A DNA stretch of 50,632 nucleotides, from the NCBI GenBank assembly GCA_902781515.1, contig CACZJU010000015.1, positions 1 to 50,632 on the forward strand, in the 5' to 3' direction. Positions within the stretch are counted from its first letter, which is position 1. Each line of letters starts with the position of its first letter. The notes under the pieces were generated by a model. The model had not been told where the DNA came from and ran no database searches. It was given only the letters and a program-made list of their open reading frames with translations. Source of the stretch: an uncultured Bacteroidales bacterium (lineage in GTDB: Bacteria > Bacteroidota > Bacteroidia > Bacteroidales > Bacteroidaceae). Below are positions 30,974 through 39,508 of this stretch, in pieces. The position numbers and the translations under genes were made by a program.

Positions 30974-31675
30974 TTAGCCCATTTTGGAGATGCGTTCCAG
31001 TTCCTCTTCGTTGATGAGTTTTATCTTCTTTCCGTCGATAACCACGAGGCGCTCGTTGGCAAAGGCACTAAGGGTGCGAATGGCATTGCTGGTGGTCATG
31101 TTGGAAAGGTTGGCAAGGTCTTCGCGACTGAGGTATATGCTGAGTGTGTATCCGTCTTCCTCAAGGCCGTAACTGTCGCGCAGAAACAACAGGGCTTCTG
31201 CCAGACGACCGCGAATGTGCTTCTGAGTCAGGTTGACAGTACGTTCGTCGGACATACCAAGCAGCTTTGACAGACTCTGTATGAAGAACCACGCCAAATC
31301 GTTGTTGCTCTTGATGAACGACATCAGGAGGTTGAGGGGTATCTTGGCAATGACGGAATGTTCGAGAGCTGCCGCCGTGCAGTGTATGTTCTCGCCTAAA
31401 ATATACGCTCTGTAGCCGAAGTATTCCACTGGCTTGTAGAGGCGCATGGTCTGACTGCGACCACCCACGCCGTCCTTATATACTTTTACCTTTCCTGACA
31501 GCAGACACAGCATGTAACGGGGCCTGTCACCTTCACGATAAATTATGTCGTTTTTCTTGAAATCCTGAGTGATGATATTCTTCTGCAACTGAAGTTTTTG
31601 TTCCTCAGTAAGATGTGCTGTCAATTCCGACAGCTTATTCATCACTTCTTCTATGTTCTCGCTCTTCTTTGGCAT
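30974..31675 (-). CDS. Crp/Fnr family transcription regulator
   Basis: 233 residues. The cyclic-nucleotide-binding beta-roll (~30-145) contains DIIYREGDRPRYMLCLLSGKVKVY. It lacks the usual Arg-rich cAMP pocket sequence, and no Cys cluster of FNR type is seen. A winged helix-turn-helix (~170-225) contains LSREDLANLSNMTTSNAIRTLSAF. It is divergent from the glycogen debranching operon 156 bp away and is a candidate regulator of it. The ligand is unknown. Confidence 0.92.
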   Translation of the reverse strand: MPKKSENIEEVMNKLSELTAHLTEEQKLQLQKNIITQDFKKNDIIYREGDRPRYMLCLLSGKVKVYKDGVGGRSQTMRLYKPVEYFGYRAYILGENIHCTAAALEHSVIAKIPLNLLMSFIKSNNDLAWFFIQSLSKLLGMSDERTVNLTQKHIRGRLAEALLFLRDSYGLEEDGYTLSIYLSREDLANLSNMTTSNAIRTLSAFANERLVVIDGKKIKLINEEELERISKMG

Positions 31676-31706
31676 CAGAAATGGCCTGTTTTTATGTTTT
31701 ATGACA

Positions 31707-31737
31707 CAAAAATACGTCTTTATCTTCTCTTTAACAA
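31707..31737 (-). promoter_or_regulatory. Promoter of the Crp/Fnr gene
   Basis: Minus-strand TTG (31737-31735), 20 nt and TATTTTTG (31714-31707), about 30 nt before the ATG. Confidence 0.6.
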
Positions 31738-31789
31738 GAAAAAATAGAAATAAATTGTTCTTTTATTTCTTTTGTATAGAAATTTTCCT

Positions 31790-31797
31790 TAATTTTG
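31790..31797 (+). promoter_or_regulatory. Probable -7 element of the debranching-enzyme operon
   Basis: TAATTTTG, 34 nt before the ATG. A TTTG lies at 31771-31774, but the 15-nt spacer is short, so an activator such as the divergent Crp/Fnr protein may be needed. Confidence 0.5.
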
Positions 31798-31831
31798 AAT
31801 GTCCATAGAAAACACTAAACCTTAATCGACT

Positions 31832-33778
31832 ATGAGTTATTTGCGCTTTGACAAGACTCTGATGACGAATCTGCAGGAATCTCTACCCAAGGAGATTCTT
31901 CGTTCGAATCGTAGTGGAGCCTACTCGTGCACCACATTGGTGGACTGCAACACGAGAAAGTATCATGGCCTGTTGGTAGTGCCTGTTCCTGAGCTTGACG
32001 ATGAGAACCATGTTCTGCTCTCATCGCTTGATGCAACGGTTATACAGCATGGTGCTGAATTCAACCTTGGCCTTCACAAGTACAACGGCGACAACTTCGC
32101 CCCACGCGGACACAAATATATCCGCGAGTTTGACAGCCTGCAAGTGCCCACAACCACTTATCGCGTTGGTGGTGTGCTGCTGCGTCGCGAAATGGTATTC
32201 CAGCATTTCGAAAACCGATTGATTATCCGCTATACTCTGCTGGAGGCACACAGCGACACTACGTTGCGCCTGAAGCCATTCCTGGCATTCCGTAGTGTTC
32301 GCGAGTACACGCACGAGAACAGTCGTGCCAATCGCGACTATCAGCAGGTGGAGAACGGCATAAAGACCTGTATGTATCCGGGCTATCCTGAACTGTACAT
32401 GCAGATAAACAAGAAGAACGAATTTGTGTTCCATCCCGACTGGTATCGCGGAGTTGAATACCCGAAGGAGCAGGAACGCGGATATGCCACCAACGAGGAT
32501 TTGTACGTTCCCGGATACTTCGAGTTCAACATCAAGAAGGGCGAGAGCGTAATCTTCAGTGCTGGTCTGTCGGAGATTGAGACCAAGACTCTGGCACAGT
32601 TGACAGAATTCGAGGTTAACGTGCGCACGCCGCGCGATAACTTCTATAATAATCTTGTGAACTCTGCCCATCAGTTCATCATCAACCGCGATGGTGAGAA
32701 CTACGTGCTGGCTGGTTATCCTTGGTTCAAGAGCCGTGCTCGCGACCTCTTCATTGCATTGCCAGGACTTACTTTGGCAAACAACGAGATTGAGAAGTTC
32801 GAGCTGGTGATGAAGACTGCCGAGAAGGCTGTACGTCAGTTTATGGCTGGCGACCCAATCGGTGTGAAGATTTACGAGATGGAACAGCCCGATGTTCTGC
32901 TGTGGGCAGTATGGTGCATACAGCAGTACAGCAAGATTGTGGGTCTGCCCAAGTGCATCGAGAAGTATGGCAAGCTGGTTCAGGACATGATGGAATGGAT
33001 TCGTGCCGACAAGCACCCAGGTTTGGAACTGCACAACAACGGCCTGCTATACGCTCCGGGTGGAAAGGACAAGGCTATCACATGGATGAACAGTTCATCG
33101 TATGGTCGTCCCATCATACCGCGTACAGGTTACATCGTAGAGTTCAACGCCCTGTGGTACAACGCCCTGATGTTCTGTGCTGAAATCTGCCGTCAAGTGA
33201 AGGACGAGAAGATGAGCATCACCCTCGAAGGACTTGCAAACAAGGCAGGAAAGAGCTTCATAGATGTATTCATGAACGAGCACGGTTATCTGCTCGACTA
33301 TGTTGACGGTCAGATGATGTCGTGGGAGGTTCGTCCGAATATGGTGTTTGCCGTTGCCTTCGACTACAGTCCGCTCGACCAGAAGCAGAAGAAGACAATT
33401 CTGGATTTCTGCACCAAGGAACTGCTGACTCCAAAGGGACTGCGTTCTCTATCTCCAAAGAGCGGAGCATACAACCCAATGTATGTAGGACCTCAGACGC
33501 AGCGTGACTATGCCTACCATCAGGGAACCGCTTGGCCTTGGTTGGCAGGATTCTACATGGAAGCCTGTCTGCGTGTGTTCGGTCGCAGTCGCGTAAGCTT
33601 CATCGAGCGCCAGCTTGTGGGTTACGAAGAAGAACTCTTCTACCACTGCATCGGCACTATTCCTGAGTTGTTTGATGGTAACCCACCATTCCACGGACGT
33701 GGAGCCATTTCGTTTGCTATGAATGTAGCAGGCATCATGCGCGTGGTGAAGTTGCTGGATAAGTATAATGAATATTAA
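31832..33778 (+). CDS. Glycogen debranching enzyme (amylo-alpha-1,6-glucosidase, GDE/GH133 type)
   Basis: 648 residues, the bacterial/archaeal GDE size. The N-terminal domain starts with SNRSGAYSCTTLVDCNTRKYHGLLV, a family hallmark. The C-terminal alpha6/alpha6 barrel has YPWFKSRARDLFIALPGLTL (the Asp after SRAR is the expected acid), WMNSSSYGRPIIPRTGYIVEFNALWYNAL and YHQGTAWPWLAGFY. It cleaves alpha-1,6 branch points of glycogen in the cytoplasm. It leads a run with a GT4 enzyme (17-nt gap) and a GH57-like protein. Confidence 0.94.
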   Translation: MSYLRFDKTLMTNLQESLPKEILRSNRSGAYSCTTLVDCNTRKYHGLLVVPVPELDDENHVLLSSLDATVIQHGAEFNLGLHKYNGDNFAPRGHKYIREFDSLQVPTTTYRVGGVLLRREMVFQHFENRLIIRYTLLEAHSDTTLRLKPFLAFRSVREYTHENSRANRDYQQVENGIKTCMYPGYPELYMQINKKNEFVFHPDWYRGVEYPKEQERGYATNEDLYVPGYFEFNIKKGESVIFSAGLSEIETKTLAQLTEFEVNVRTPRDNFYNNLVNSAHQFIINRDGENYVLAGYPWFKSRARDLFIALPGLTLANNEIEKFELVMKTAEKAVRQFMAGDPIGVKIYEMEQPDVLLWAVWCIQQYSKIVGLPKCIEKYGKLVQDMMEWIRADKHPGLELHNNGLLYAPGGKDKAITWMNSSSYGRPIIPRTGYIVEFNALWYNALMFCAEICRQVKDEKMSITLEGLANKAGKSFIDVFMNEHGYLLDYVDGQMMSWEVRPNMVFAVAFDYSPLDQKQKKTILDFCTKELLTPKGLRSLSPKSGAYNPMYVGPQTQRDYAYHQGTAWPWLAGFYMEACLRVFGRSRVSFIERQLVGYEEELFYHCIGTIPELFDGNPPFHGRGAISFAMNVAGIMRVVKLLDKYNEY

Positions 33779-33795
33779 AATAAGGAGGAGCCAAT

Positions 33796-35091
33796 ATGAA
33801 AGTCTTAATGTTCGGATGGGAGTTCCCTCCTAAGATTTATGGCGGACTGGCCGTAGCCAGTTATGGTATTACGAAGGGATTGGACGCACAGGGCGATGTG
33901 GAGACTACGTTCTGTATGCCTAAGCCCACTGGCGATGAGGAAAAATTCCTCAAGATTGTGAATATGAGTCAGGTTCCTGTTGTATGGCGCGATGTACAAT
34001 ACGACCACATCAAGGACCGTTTCGTGGGACATACCGCTGAGGACTACTATCGTTTCCGCGACCACCTGTATGCCGACTTCAACTACCTGCAGGGTCTCGA
34101 CGATCTCGGTTGCATAGGTTTTGCCGGAGGTTATCCAGGTAACCTGCATGAGGAAATCAACAACTTCAGCATCATTGCAGGTGTGTTGGCACGCAGCGAG
34201 GAATTCGATGTCATTCATGCTCACGACTGGCTGACATATCCTGCCGGCGTTCATGCCAAGATGGTTAGCGGCAAGCCCCTTACCATTCACGTTCATGCAA
34301 CGGACTTCGACCGTTCTCGCGGTAAGGTGAACCCAACGGTTTACAGTATCGAGAAGAATGGTATGGACCATGCCGACTGTATCATGTGTGTATCTGAACT
34401 CACCCGTCAGACGGTAATTCATCAGTATCATCAAGACCCACGCAAGTGTGTGGCAATGCACAATGCAGTATATCCTCTGAGTGAGGAATATCAGGCTATA
34501 GAGCCTCACAAGAAGCCCAACGAGAAGGTGGTTACTTTCCTCGGACGTATCACTATGCAGAAGGGACCTGAATACTTCATTGAGGCCGCAAAGCGCGTTC
34601 TCACACGTTCGCACAACATCCGTTTCTGCTTTGCAGGTTCTGGCGATATGATGAATGCCATGATAGACCTTGCAGCAGCTTACGGAATTGCCGACCGCTG
34701 CCACTTCCCAGGCTTCCAGCGTGGTAAGCAGGTTTATGAGATGTACAAGAACTCCGATGTCTTTGTTATGCCTTCGGTAAGTGAACCGTTCGGTATTGCA
34801 CCGCTTGAAGCAATGCAATGCGGGTGCCCGAGTATCATCTCAAAGCAGTCGGGTTGCGGTGAGATTCTGACGAATGTCATCAAGGTCGATTATTGGGATA
34901 TCGATGCAATGGCTGATGCCATCTATTCGATATGCACCAACGAGGCTTTGCACAAGTATCTGGCTGAAGAAGGTATGAAGGAGGTTGACGGCATCACTTG
35001 GGAAAAGGTGGGCCTGCGCATCCGTTCGTGCTACAACCAGCTTATAGAGCGCGGATACTTCGACATCAGTGACTATTCGGCTGACGTATGA
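33796..35091 (+). CDS. GT4 glycosyltransferase, probable alpha-glucan synthase type
   Basis: 431 residues of the GT-B fold. MFGWEFPPKIYGGLAVASYGITKGL (substrate-loop GG), HAHDWLTYPAGVHAK, VVTFLGRITMQKGPEYFIEAA and the donor-binding Ex7E in SEPFGIAPLEAM are visible. Its place between a debranching enzyme and a GH57-like protein points to glycogen or maltooligosaccharide metabolism, distinct from the GT3 synthase at 45265. A strong AAGGAGGAG ribosome site 8 nt before the ATG is unusual in this phylum, which mostly lacks Shine-Dalgarno sites. Confidence 0.9.
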   Translation: MKVLMFGWEFPPKIYGGLAVASYGITKGLDAQGDVETTFCMPKPTGDEEKFLKIVNMSQVPVVWRDVQYDHIKDRFVGHTAEDYYRFRDHLYADFNYLQGLDDLGCIGFAGGYPGNLHEEINNFSIIAGVLARSEEFDVIHAHDWLTYPAGVHAKMVSGKPLTIHVHATDFDRSRGKVNPTVYSIEKNGMDHADCIMCVSELTRQTVIHQYHQDPRKCVAMHNAVYPLSEEYQAIEPHKKPNEKVVTFLGRITMQKGPEYFIEAAKRVLTRSHNIRFCFAGSGDMMNAMIDLAAAYGIADRCHFPGFQRGKQVYEMYKNSDVFVMPSVSEPFGIAPLEAMQCGCPSIISKQSGCGEILTNVIKVDYWDIDAMADAIYSICTNEALHKYLAEEGMKEVDGITWEKVGLRIRSCYNQLIERGYFDISDYSADV

Positions 35092-35132
35092 GTTTTTTCA
35101 CATTGTATATAAATATAAATAGGATATAAGAC

Positions 35133-36623
35133 ATGAAAACAATTTGTTTGTACTTCGAGATTCACCAACCGGTGCACTTGAAGAGGTATCGTTTCTTTGA
35201 GATTGGTACTGACCATTATTATTACGACGACTACGAGAACGAGCGTGCAATTACCGAAACTGCACAGCGGAGTTATGTGCCGGCACTGACCACAATGCTG
35301 GAGATGACGAAGCAGTACGGCAAGGAGTTCAAGGTTGCATTCTCGCTTTCTGGTGTTGCAATCGAGCTTCTGGAGGTTTATGCACCTGAGGTAATCGAAC
35401 TCCTGCAACAGTTGGCAGAAACTGGTTGTGTAGAGTTCCTTGCAGAACCATACAGTCACGGTCTTTCTTCTCTTGCCAATGAAGAAGTTTTCATTGAGGA
35501 AACAAAACGTCAGGCTAAGAAGATCAAGGAACTGTTCGGTCAGACTCCAAAGGTTATGCGCAACTCATCGTTGATATACAACGACGAGATTGGTTCGTTG
35601 GCAGGTCGCATGGGCTTCAAGGGTATGATAGCAGAGGGTGCTAAGCACATTCTGGGTTGGAAGAGTCCTCACTTCCTCTATCATTGCGCTATGGATCCAG
35701 GTGTTAAGTTGCTGATGCGCGACTATAAGTTGAGCGACGATATTTCTCTGCGCTTCAATGATTCTTCGTGGAACGAATATCCTCTGTTTGCCGACAAGTA
35801 TGTTGACTGGATTGCTCAACTGCCAGAGGAAGAGCAGGTAATCAACATCTTCATGGAACTGTGCGCTCTGGGTATCTTCCAGCCACTGTCCAGCAATATC
35901 CTCGAGTTCCTGCGTGCTCTGCCTGCAGTTGCCAAGCAGCGCGGCATCACATTCTCCACTCCCAGCGAGATTATCGGTCGCACGAAGTCCGTAGGTCCAA
36001 TGGAGGTAGCATATCCCGTTAGCTGGAACGACGAAGAGCGCGACACAAGTTGCTGGCTTGGTAACGGTATGCAGCGTGAGGCTTTCCAGAAGCTGTATCA
36101 GGAGGCCGACCGTATCCTCGCTTGCAAGGACCGCCGCATCAAGCAGGACTGGGACCGCATTCAGGCTTCCAACAACTTCCGATTCATGACTACGAAGCCT
36201 GCTTCTGTAGGTATGTATCGTGGATTCTATGACAGCGCTTACGATGCATTTACAAACTATATGAATATTCTGGGCGACTTCATAAAGAGAGTTCAGGATT
36301 TGTTCCCAATGGAGGTAGAGTCCGACGAACTGAATGCACTCTATACCACAATCCATAATCAGGGTGTTGAGATTGAGGTTAAGGACAAGGAAATCAGCCG
36401 TTTGCGTGCACGTCTCGAGAAATACGAGCCTGCCGCTGATGCTGAGAGCCCCAAGTCGTTGCCATCTGAGAAGTCTGCTCCAAAGAGTGCAGCCAAGCCT
36501 GTTGCCAAGAAGGCTCCAGCTAAGAAAGCTGCAGCCCCCAAGGCAGAACCTAAGAAGGCAGAACCGAAGCCAGCTCCAGCAAAGAAGGCTCCCGCTAAGA
36601 AAGCAACTCCAAAGAAGAAGTAA
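35133..36623 (+). CDS. GH57 alpha-amylase-like protein without catalytic residues, with a histone-H1-like tail
   Basis: 496 residues. Family GH57 is shown by HQP (11-13) in FEIHQPVH, the EFLAEPYSHGL region (~101-111) and RNSSLIYNDEIG (143-154). In active GH57 amylases the last motif reads RNTELIYN, with Glu as nucleophile; here residue 146 is Ser (codon 35568-35570). The acid/base motif, usually MDYETFGEH, reads MELCALGIF, so Asp 242 is Glu and ETFGEH is lost. Such alpha-amylase-like homologues lacking one or both residues have been described for Bacteroidota. Residues ~395-430 are a coiled helix and ~435-496 a Lys/Ala/Pro tail (KKAPAKKAAAPKAEPKK). A scaffold or glucan-binding role is inferred from the glycogen neighbours. 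Confidence 0.9.
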   Translation: MKTICLYFEIHQPVHLKRYRFFEIGTDHYYYDDYENERAITETAQRSYVPALTTMLEMTKQYGKEFKVAFSLSGVAIELLEVYAPEVIELLQQLAETGCVEFLAEPYSHGLSSLANEEVFIEETKRQAKKIKELFGQTPKVMRNSSLIYNDEIGSLAGRMGFKGMIAEGAKHILGWKSPHFLYHCAMDPGVKLLMRDYKLSDDISLRFNDSSWNEYPLFADKYVDWIAQLPEEEQVINIFMELCALGIFQPLSSNILEFLRALPAVAKQRGITFSTPSEIIGRTKSVGPMEVAYPVSWNDEERDTSCWLGNGMQREAFQKLYQEADRILACKDRRIKQDWDRIQASNNFRFMTTKPASVGMYRGFYDSAYDAFTNYMNILGDFIKRVQDLFPMEVESDELNALYTTIHNQGVEIEVKDKEISRLRARLEKYEPAADAESPKSLPSEKSAPKSAAKPVAKKAPAKKAAAPKAEPKKAEPKPAPAKKAPAKKATPKKK

Positions 36624-37480
36624 TGAAAAGACTGATTTCGATATTAGTATTTATGTTTGCCCTTGCCCACTCAGGGCAGGGGCAAACAGTTGTTAGCGGT
36701 TGCGTGTCAGATGCCAAAGGTCCGATCGGGAATGCTACCGTAAGCGAGATAGATGCGAACCATCGAATCCTTAATAGTGCTCAGACAGACGTATCGGGCC
36801 TGTTCACTATGAGTGTGAAAAGCCTGAATAATGCTATTCACGTCACAGCTAAAGGCTACCTCAGCAGAATCATAAGAATACGTCAGAACAAACGGTTCGA
36901 CATCCATCTGCTTCATTCCACACCCTCAGTTGAAGAGCAGCTCTTGTTAAAGCGACATCCGATGGCTGAGTCATATAAGCTGTTGTATGGACGGCTGTCA
37001 TCACGCAAGGTTCCTCAGCAAGTAACGGTAGAACTGTTATGTGATTCATTGATTACCCTTTCAGTTCCCATCTATGCCAGTAGTGCTGCCGAATCTTATC
37101 CCATCGAACGCAAAATGATGTTTGTCGACTATATCGACGGGCCGTTGCTTACTGGGCATAGTGTTGTAGAGGCTCTTCCGGAACCAGGTGAGCCAGAACA
37201 GCGCGATAATCTGTATGACCGTGATGAGAATCTCGTCTACTATTATTTTGGAGACGACTATGTGCCGGGTTCATATAGTGCGTCCACTCCCTTCTACAAT
37301 TATCCCAAGTTCGTTTTCAAGGTGAGTGAAATCATGGATCTATTGAGTAATCAAAAGGTAATCTGCCGTGTGCTCATCGATACTTCACGTGCCGACAACT
37401 ACTGGCAACTGTTCCTTCAGCCCAATTGTGGCGTTGAGCTGAAAAAGATTATTACGAAGCTCAGCAAGAAACTCAATTGA
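36623..37480 (+). CDS. Secreted CarboxypepD_reg-like domain protein
   Basis: 285 residues. The start overlaps the GH57 stop by 1 nt (TAATG). Signal peptide MKRLISILVFMFALAHSGQG. Residues ~22-95 form a beta-sandwich of the CarboxypepD_reg-like type (VVSGCVSDAKGPIGNATVSE, VSGLFTMSV, IHVTAKGYLSRIIRI). The rest (~100-285) is unrecognised, with VEQLLLKRHPMAESYKLL and a Tyr-rich YDRDENLVYYYFGDDYVPG. Probably periplasmic. Its coupling to a cytoplasmic glycogen gene looks positional rather than functional. It ends 2 nt from the convergent GH127 gene. Confidence 0.75.
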   Translation: MKRLISILVFMFALAHSGQGQTVVSGCVSDAKGPIGNATVSEIDANHRILNSAQTDVSGLFTMSVKSLNNAIHVTAKGYLSRIIRIRQNKRFDIHLLHSTPSVEEQLLLKRHPMAESYKLLYGRLSSRKVPQQVTVELLCDSLITLSVPIYASSAAESYPIERKMMFVDYIDGPLLTGHSVVEALPEPGEPEQRDNLYDRDENLVYYYFGDDYVPGSYSASTPFYNYPKFVFKVSEIMDLLSNQKVICRVLIDTSRADNYWQLFLQPNCGVELKKIITKLSKKLN

Positions 37481-37482
37481 GA

Positions 37483-39492
37483 TTATTTTTCCCCAGGCGT
37501 TACCAAATTGAGTTTCCAAGGTAACCACACCATCATGCGACCAGGTCCCCTGTGGTTCCAAGCATAGTAGGGGATAAGTTTCAGGTTGACATCCTGTGTT
37601 TCAAGTCGTCCCCACTGGTCGAACTTCAGCACTTGAGCATCTGTTGTGAGTGATGTTACCGTAGCTTTCATGTCTGTTCCCGCCACTTCAATTTCATGCT
37701 GATTCTCATTGAAGCGAGGCTTTTGTGACACAAGCATTCCGTTAAAGTCAAACGGGTTTTCTGGCCATTCGGCACAATATACCAACGGACCTCTTTCCAC
37801 AGCCACACGACCTTTGTCTGCTTCCACCTTCTCATTGGCTGTAATCAATCGTGGCTGCATTTCGAGGTGCATTTCCACGCGGTCACCCTTGCGCCATCTG
37901 CGTTGTATGCAAAGGTATCCCTTGTTGAGTTCTGTACCTACAACCTTGCCGTTCACACGAACAGAATAGGCAGGTATGCGTCCGTCGGCATATTCATACA
38001 AATCGCTGGGTACTACCTGATTGCGAACCCATCCGGGGATACGGATGCGTAGTGTGAAATCTCCTGCTCGATTGTCGTCAACGTATATTGTCACATCCCC
38101 TTGCCAAGGGTATTGTGTTTCCTGTCTCAACTGTATCTTCTTGCCGTTCATCATCAGCGTTACGCTGTTGCCTCCGAACAGATTGACATATACATTGCGT
38201 CCAATCGTCTGATAGAAGTATCCTGGAACAGAGGGAATGAAACGACATAGGTTAGAGGGACAACAGGCACATCCGAACCAAGCCTTACGATCGTGTTGTC
38301 CGTTTGATTCCAGTGGGTTAGGGTAGAAGAATCTGCCTCCATCCATCGACATTCCGGATATTACGCCGTTGTAGAGAGTACGTTCCAATACGTCGTAGTA
38401 TTTCGAATCACCATGCAGCAGGAACAGGCGATGATTCACATATACATTACCAATAGCAGCACATGTTTCGCAGTATGCCGTCATATTCGGCAGTTCATAG
38501 TTGCGTCCGAAAGCCTCGCCCTGATTAGTTGCTCCGATGCCGCCTGTAATGTACAGTTTTTTGCTCACAATGTTCTCCCAAATGCGGTCTATAGCAGCGA
38601 TGTATGCTGTGTCACCAGTCAGCGCAGCCACATCAGCCATTCCGCTGTACATATAAGCAGCACGTACAGCGTGTCCAACAGCCTCATCCTGTTCAACAAC
38701 TGGTTTGTGAGCCTGCGAGTATTCATGTTTGATTGTAGTCTTGCCACGATAGTCGAGCAAGAACTTTGCTTCGTCGAGATACTTCTTGTCGCCCGTTACT
38801 GTGTACAACTTCGCGAGTGCCATCTCTGCTATCTGATGTCCTGGAACAACACAAGCCTGTCCAGCATTAGGGCCCACCTCACGACAAACGCAGTCGGCGT
38901 ATCGAATTGCTATATCCAGAAACGTACGTTCGCCTGTTGATTGATAGTGAGCAATAGCAGCCTCCACCATGTGTCCGAGGTTGTAGAGTTCGTGGCTCAG
39001 GTCTTCCTCTTTCACCCAACGCTTCTCGCCGCTCCAGTCGTGCGGATGCTTGGGATTCATTGTGCGTGCTGTATATAGATAGCCGTCACTCTCCTGTGCC
39101 GATGCAACTATTGCAAGTACGGAATCGATATATGATTTCAGTTTAGCATCAGGGAAAGTCTGCATCAGGTAGCTTGCTCCCTCAATAGTTTTATATACAT
39201 CCGTATCGTCGAATGAGTATCCGCCAACCTTCACGTCGCTTGTATCTTCACCCTTCAACTGACGCGCTGCCACTTCAAAATTCTTGTATCTGCCCTCACT
39301 TTCGCACTTCGAGAATGCCAAAGGAACTGTTACATCACGACTGGCCTTTATGCGTTGTCCCCAGAATGTTCCCTGTTCTATGTTCACACTTGTGAATGGA
39401 ACAGGCTGGATGGGGTAGCTCTGTGCTAAAGCATAATTGAAAATTGAAAATTGACAATTGACAATTAGAATGAGAAGAGTGAGACGTTTCAT
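37483..39492 (-). CDS. Secreted GH127 beta-L-arabinofuranosidase-type enzyme (DUF1680)
   Basis: 669 residues. Signal peptide MKRLTLLILIVNCQFSIFNYALAQ; its core is encoded by the CAATTTTCAATT-type repeat at 39432-39468. The alpha6/alpha6 barrel carries GGIGATNQGEAFGRNYELP, AYCETCAAIGNVYVNHRLF (Glu and Cys of the zinc site) and FGCACCPSNLCRF (the Cys pair, one being the nucleophile in HypBA1-type enzymes). C-terminal beta-sandwich domains follow. It removes beta-L-arabinofuranose or related sugars in the periplasm and fits the pectin/arabinan theme of PL11 and GH105. It lies 16 nt behind the 583-residue protein gene and may share its transcript. Confidence 0.92.
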   Translation of the reverse strand: MKRLTLLILIVNCQFSIFNYALAQSYPIQPVPFTSVNIEQGTFWGQRIKASRDVTVPLAFSKCESEGRYKNFEVAARQLKGEDTSDVKVGGYSFDDTDVYKTIEGASYLMQTFPDAKLKSYIDSVLAIVASAQESDGYLYTARTMNPKHPHDWSGEKRWVKEEDLSHELYNLGHMVEAAIAHYQSTGERTFLDIAIRYADCVCREVGPNAGQACVVPGHQIAEMALAKLYTVTGDKKYLDEAKFLLDYRGKTTIKHEYSQAHKPVVEQDEAVGHAVRAAYMYSGMADVAALTGDTAYIAAIDRIWENIVSKKLYITGGIGATNQGEAFGRNYELPNMTAYCETCAAIGNVYVNHRLFLLHGDSKYYDVLERTLYNGVISGMSMDGGRFFYPNPLESNGQHDRKAWFGCACCPSNLCRFIPSVPGYFYQTIGRNVYVNLFGGNSVTLMMNGKKIQLRQETQYPWQGDVTIYVDDNRAGDFTLRIRIPGWVRNQVVPSDLYEYADGRIPAYSVRVNGKVVGTELNKGYLCIQRRWRKGDRVEMHLEMQPRLITANEKVEADKGRVAVERGPLVYCAEWPENPFDFNGMLVSQKPRFNENQHEIEVAGTDMKATVTSLTTDAQVLKFDQWGRLETQDVNLKLIPYYAWNHRGPGRMMVWLPWKLNLVTPGEK
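39432..39468. repeat. AATTGAAA/AATTGACA simple repeat within the GH127 signal peptide
   Basis: Tandem AATTGAAA, AATTGAAA, AATTGAC and AATTGAC units. Read on the minus strand they give LIVNCQFSIFNY, the hydrophobic core of the signal peptide. Confidence 0.8.
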
Positions 39493-39508
39493 GATAGGGT
39501 GGTGTTAA

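Noticed and set aside
32021-33034. 337-residue open frame opposite the debranching enzyme gene
   Set aside because: Shadow of a well-supported gene with conserved motifs; no start context or domain of its own.
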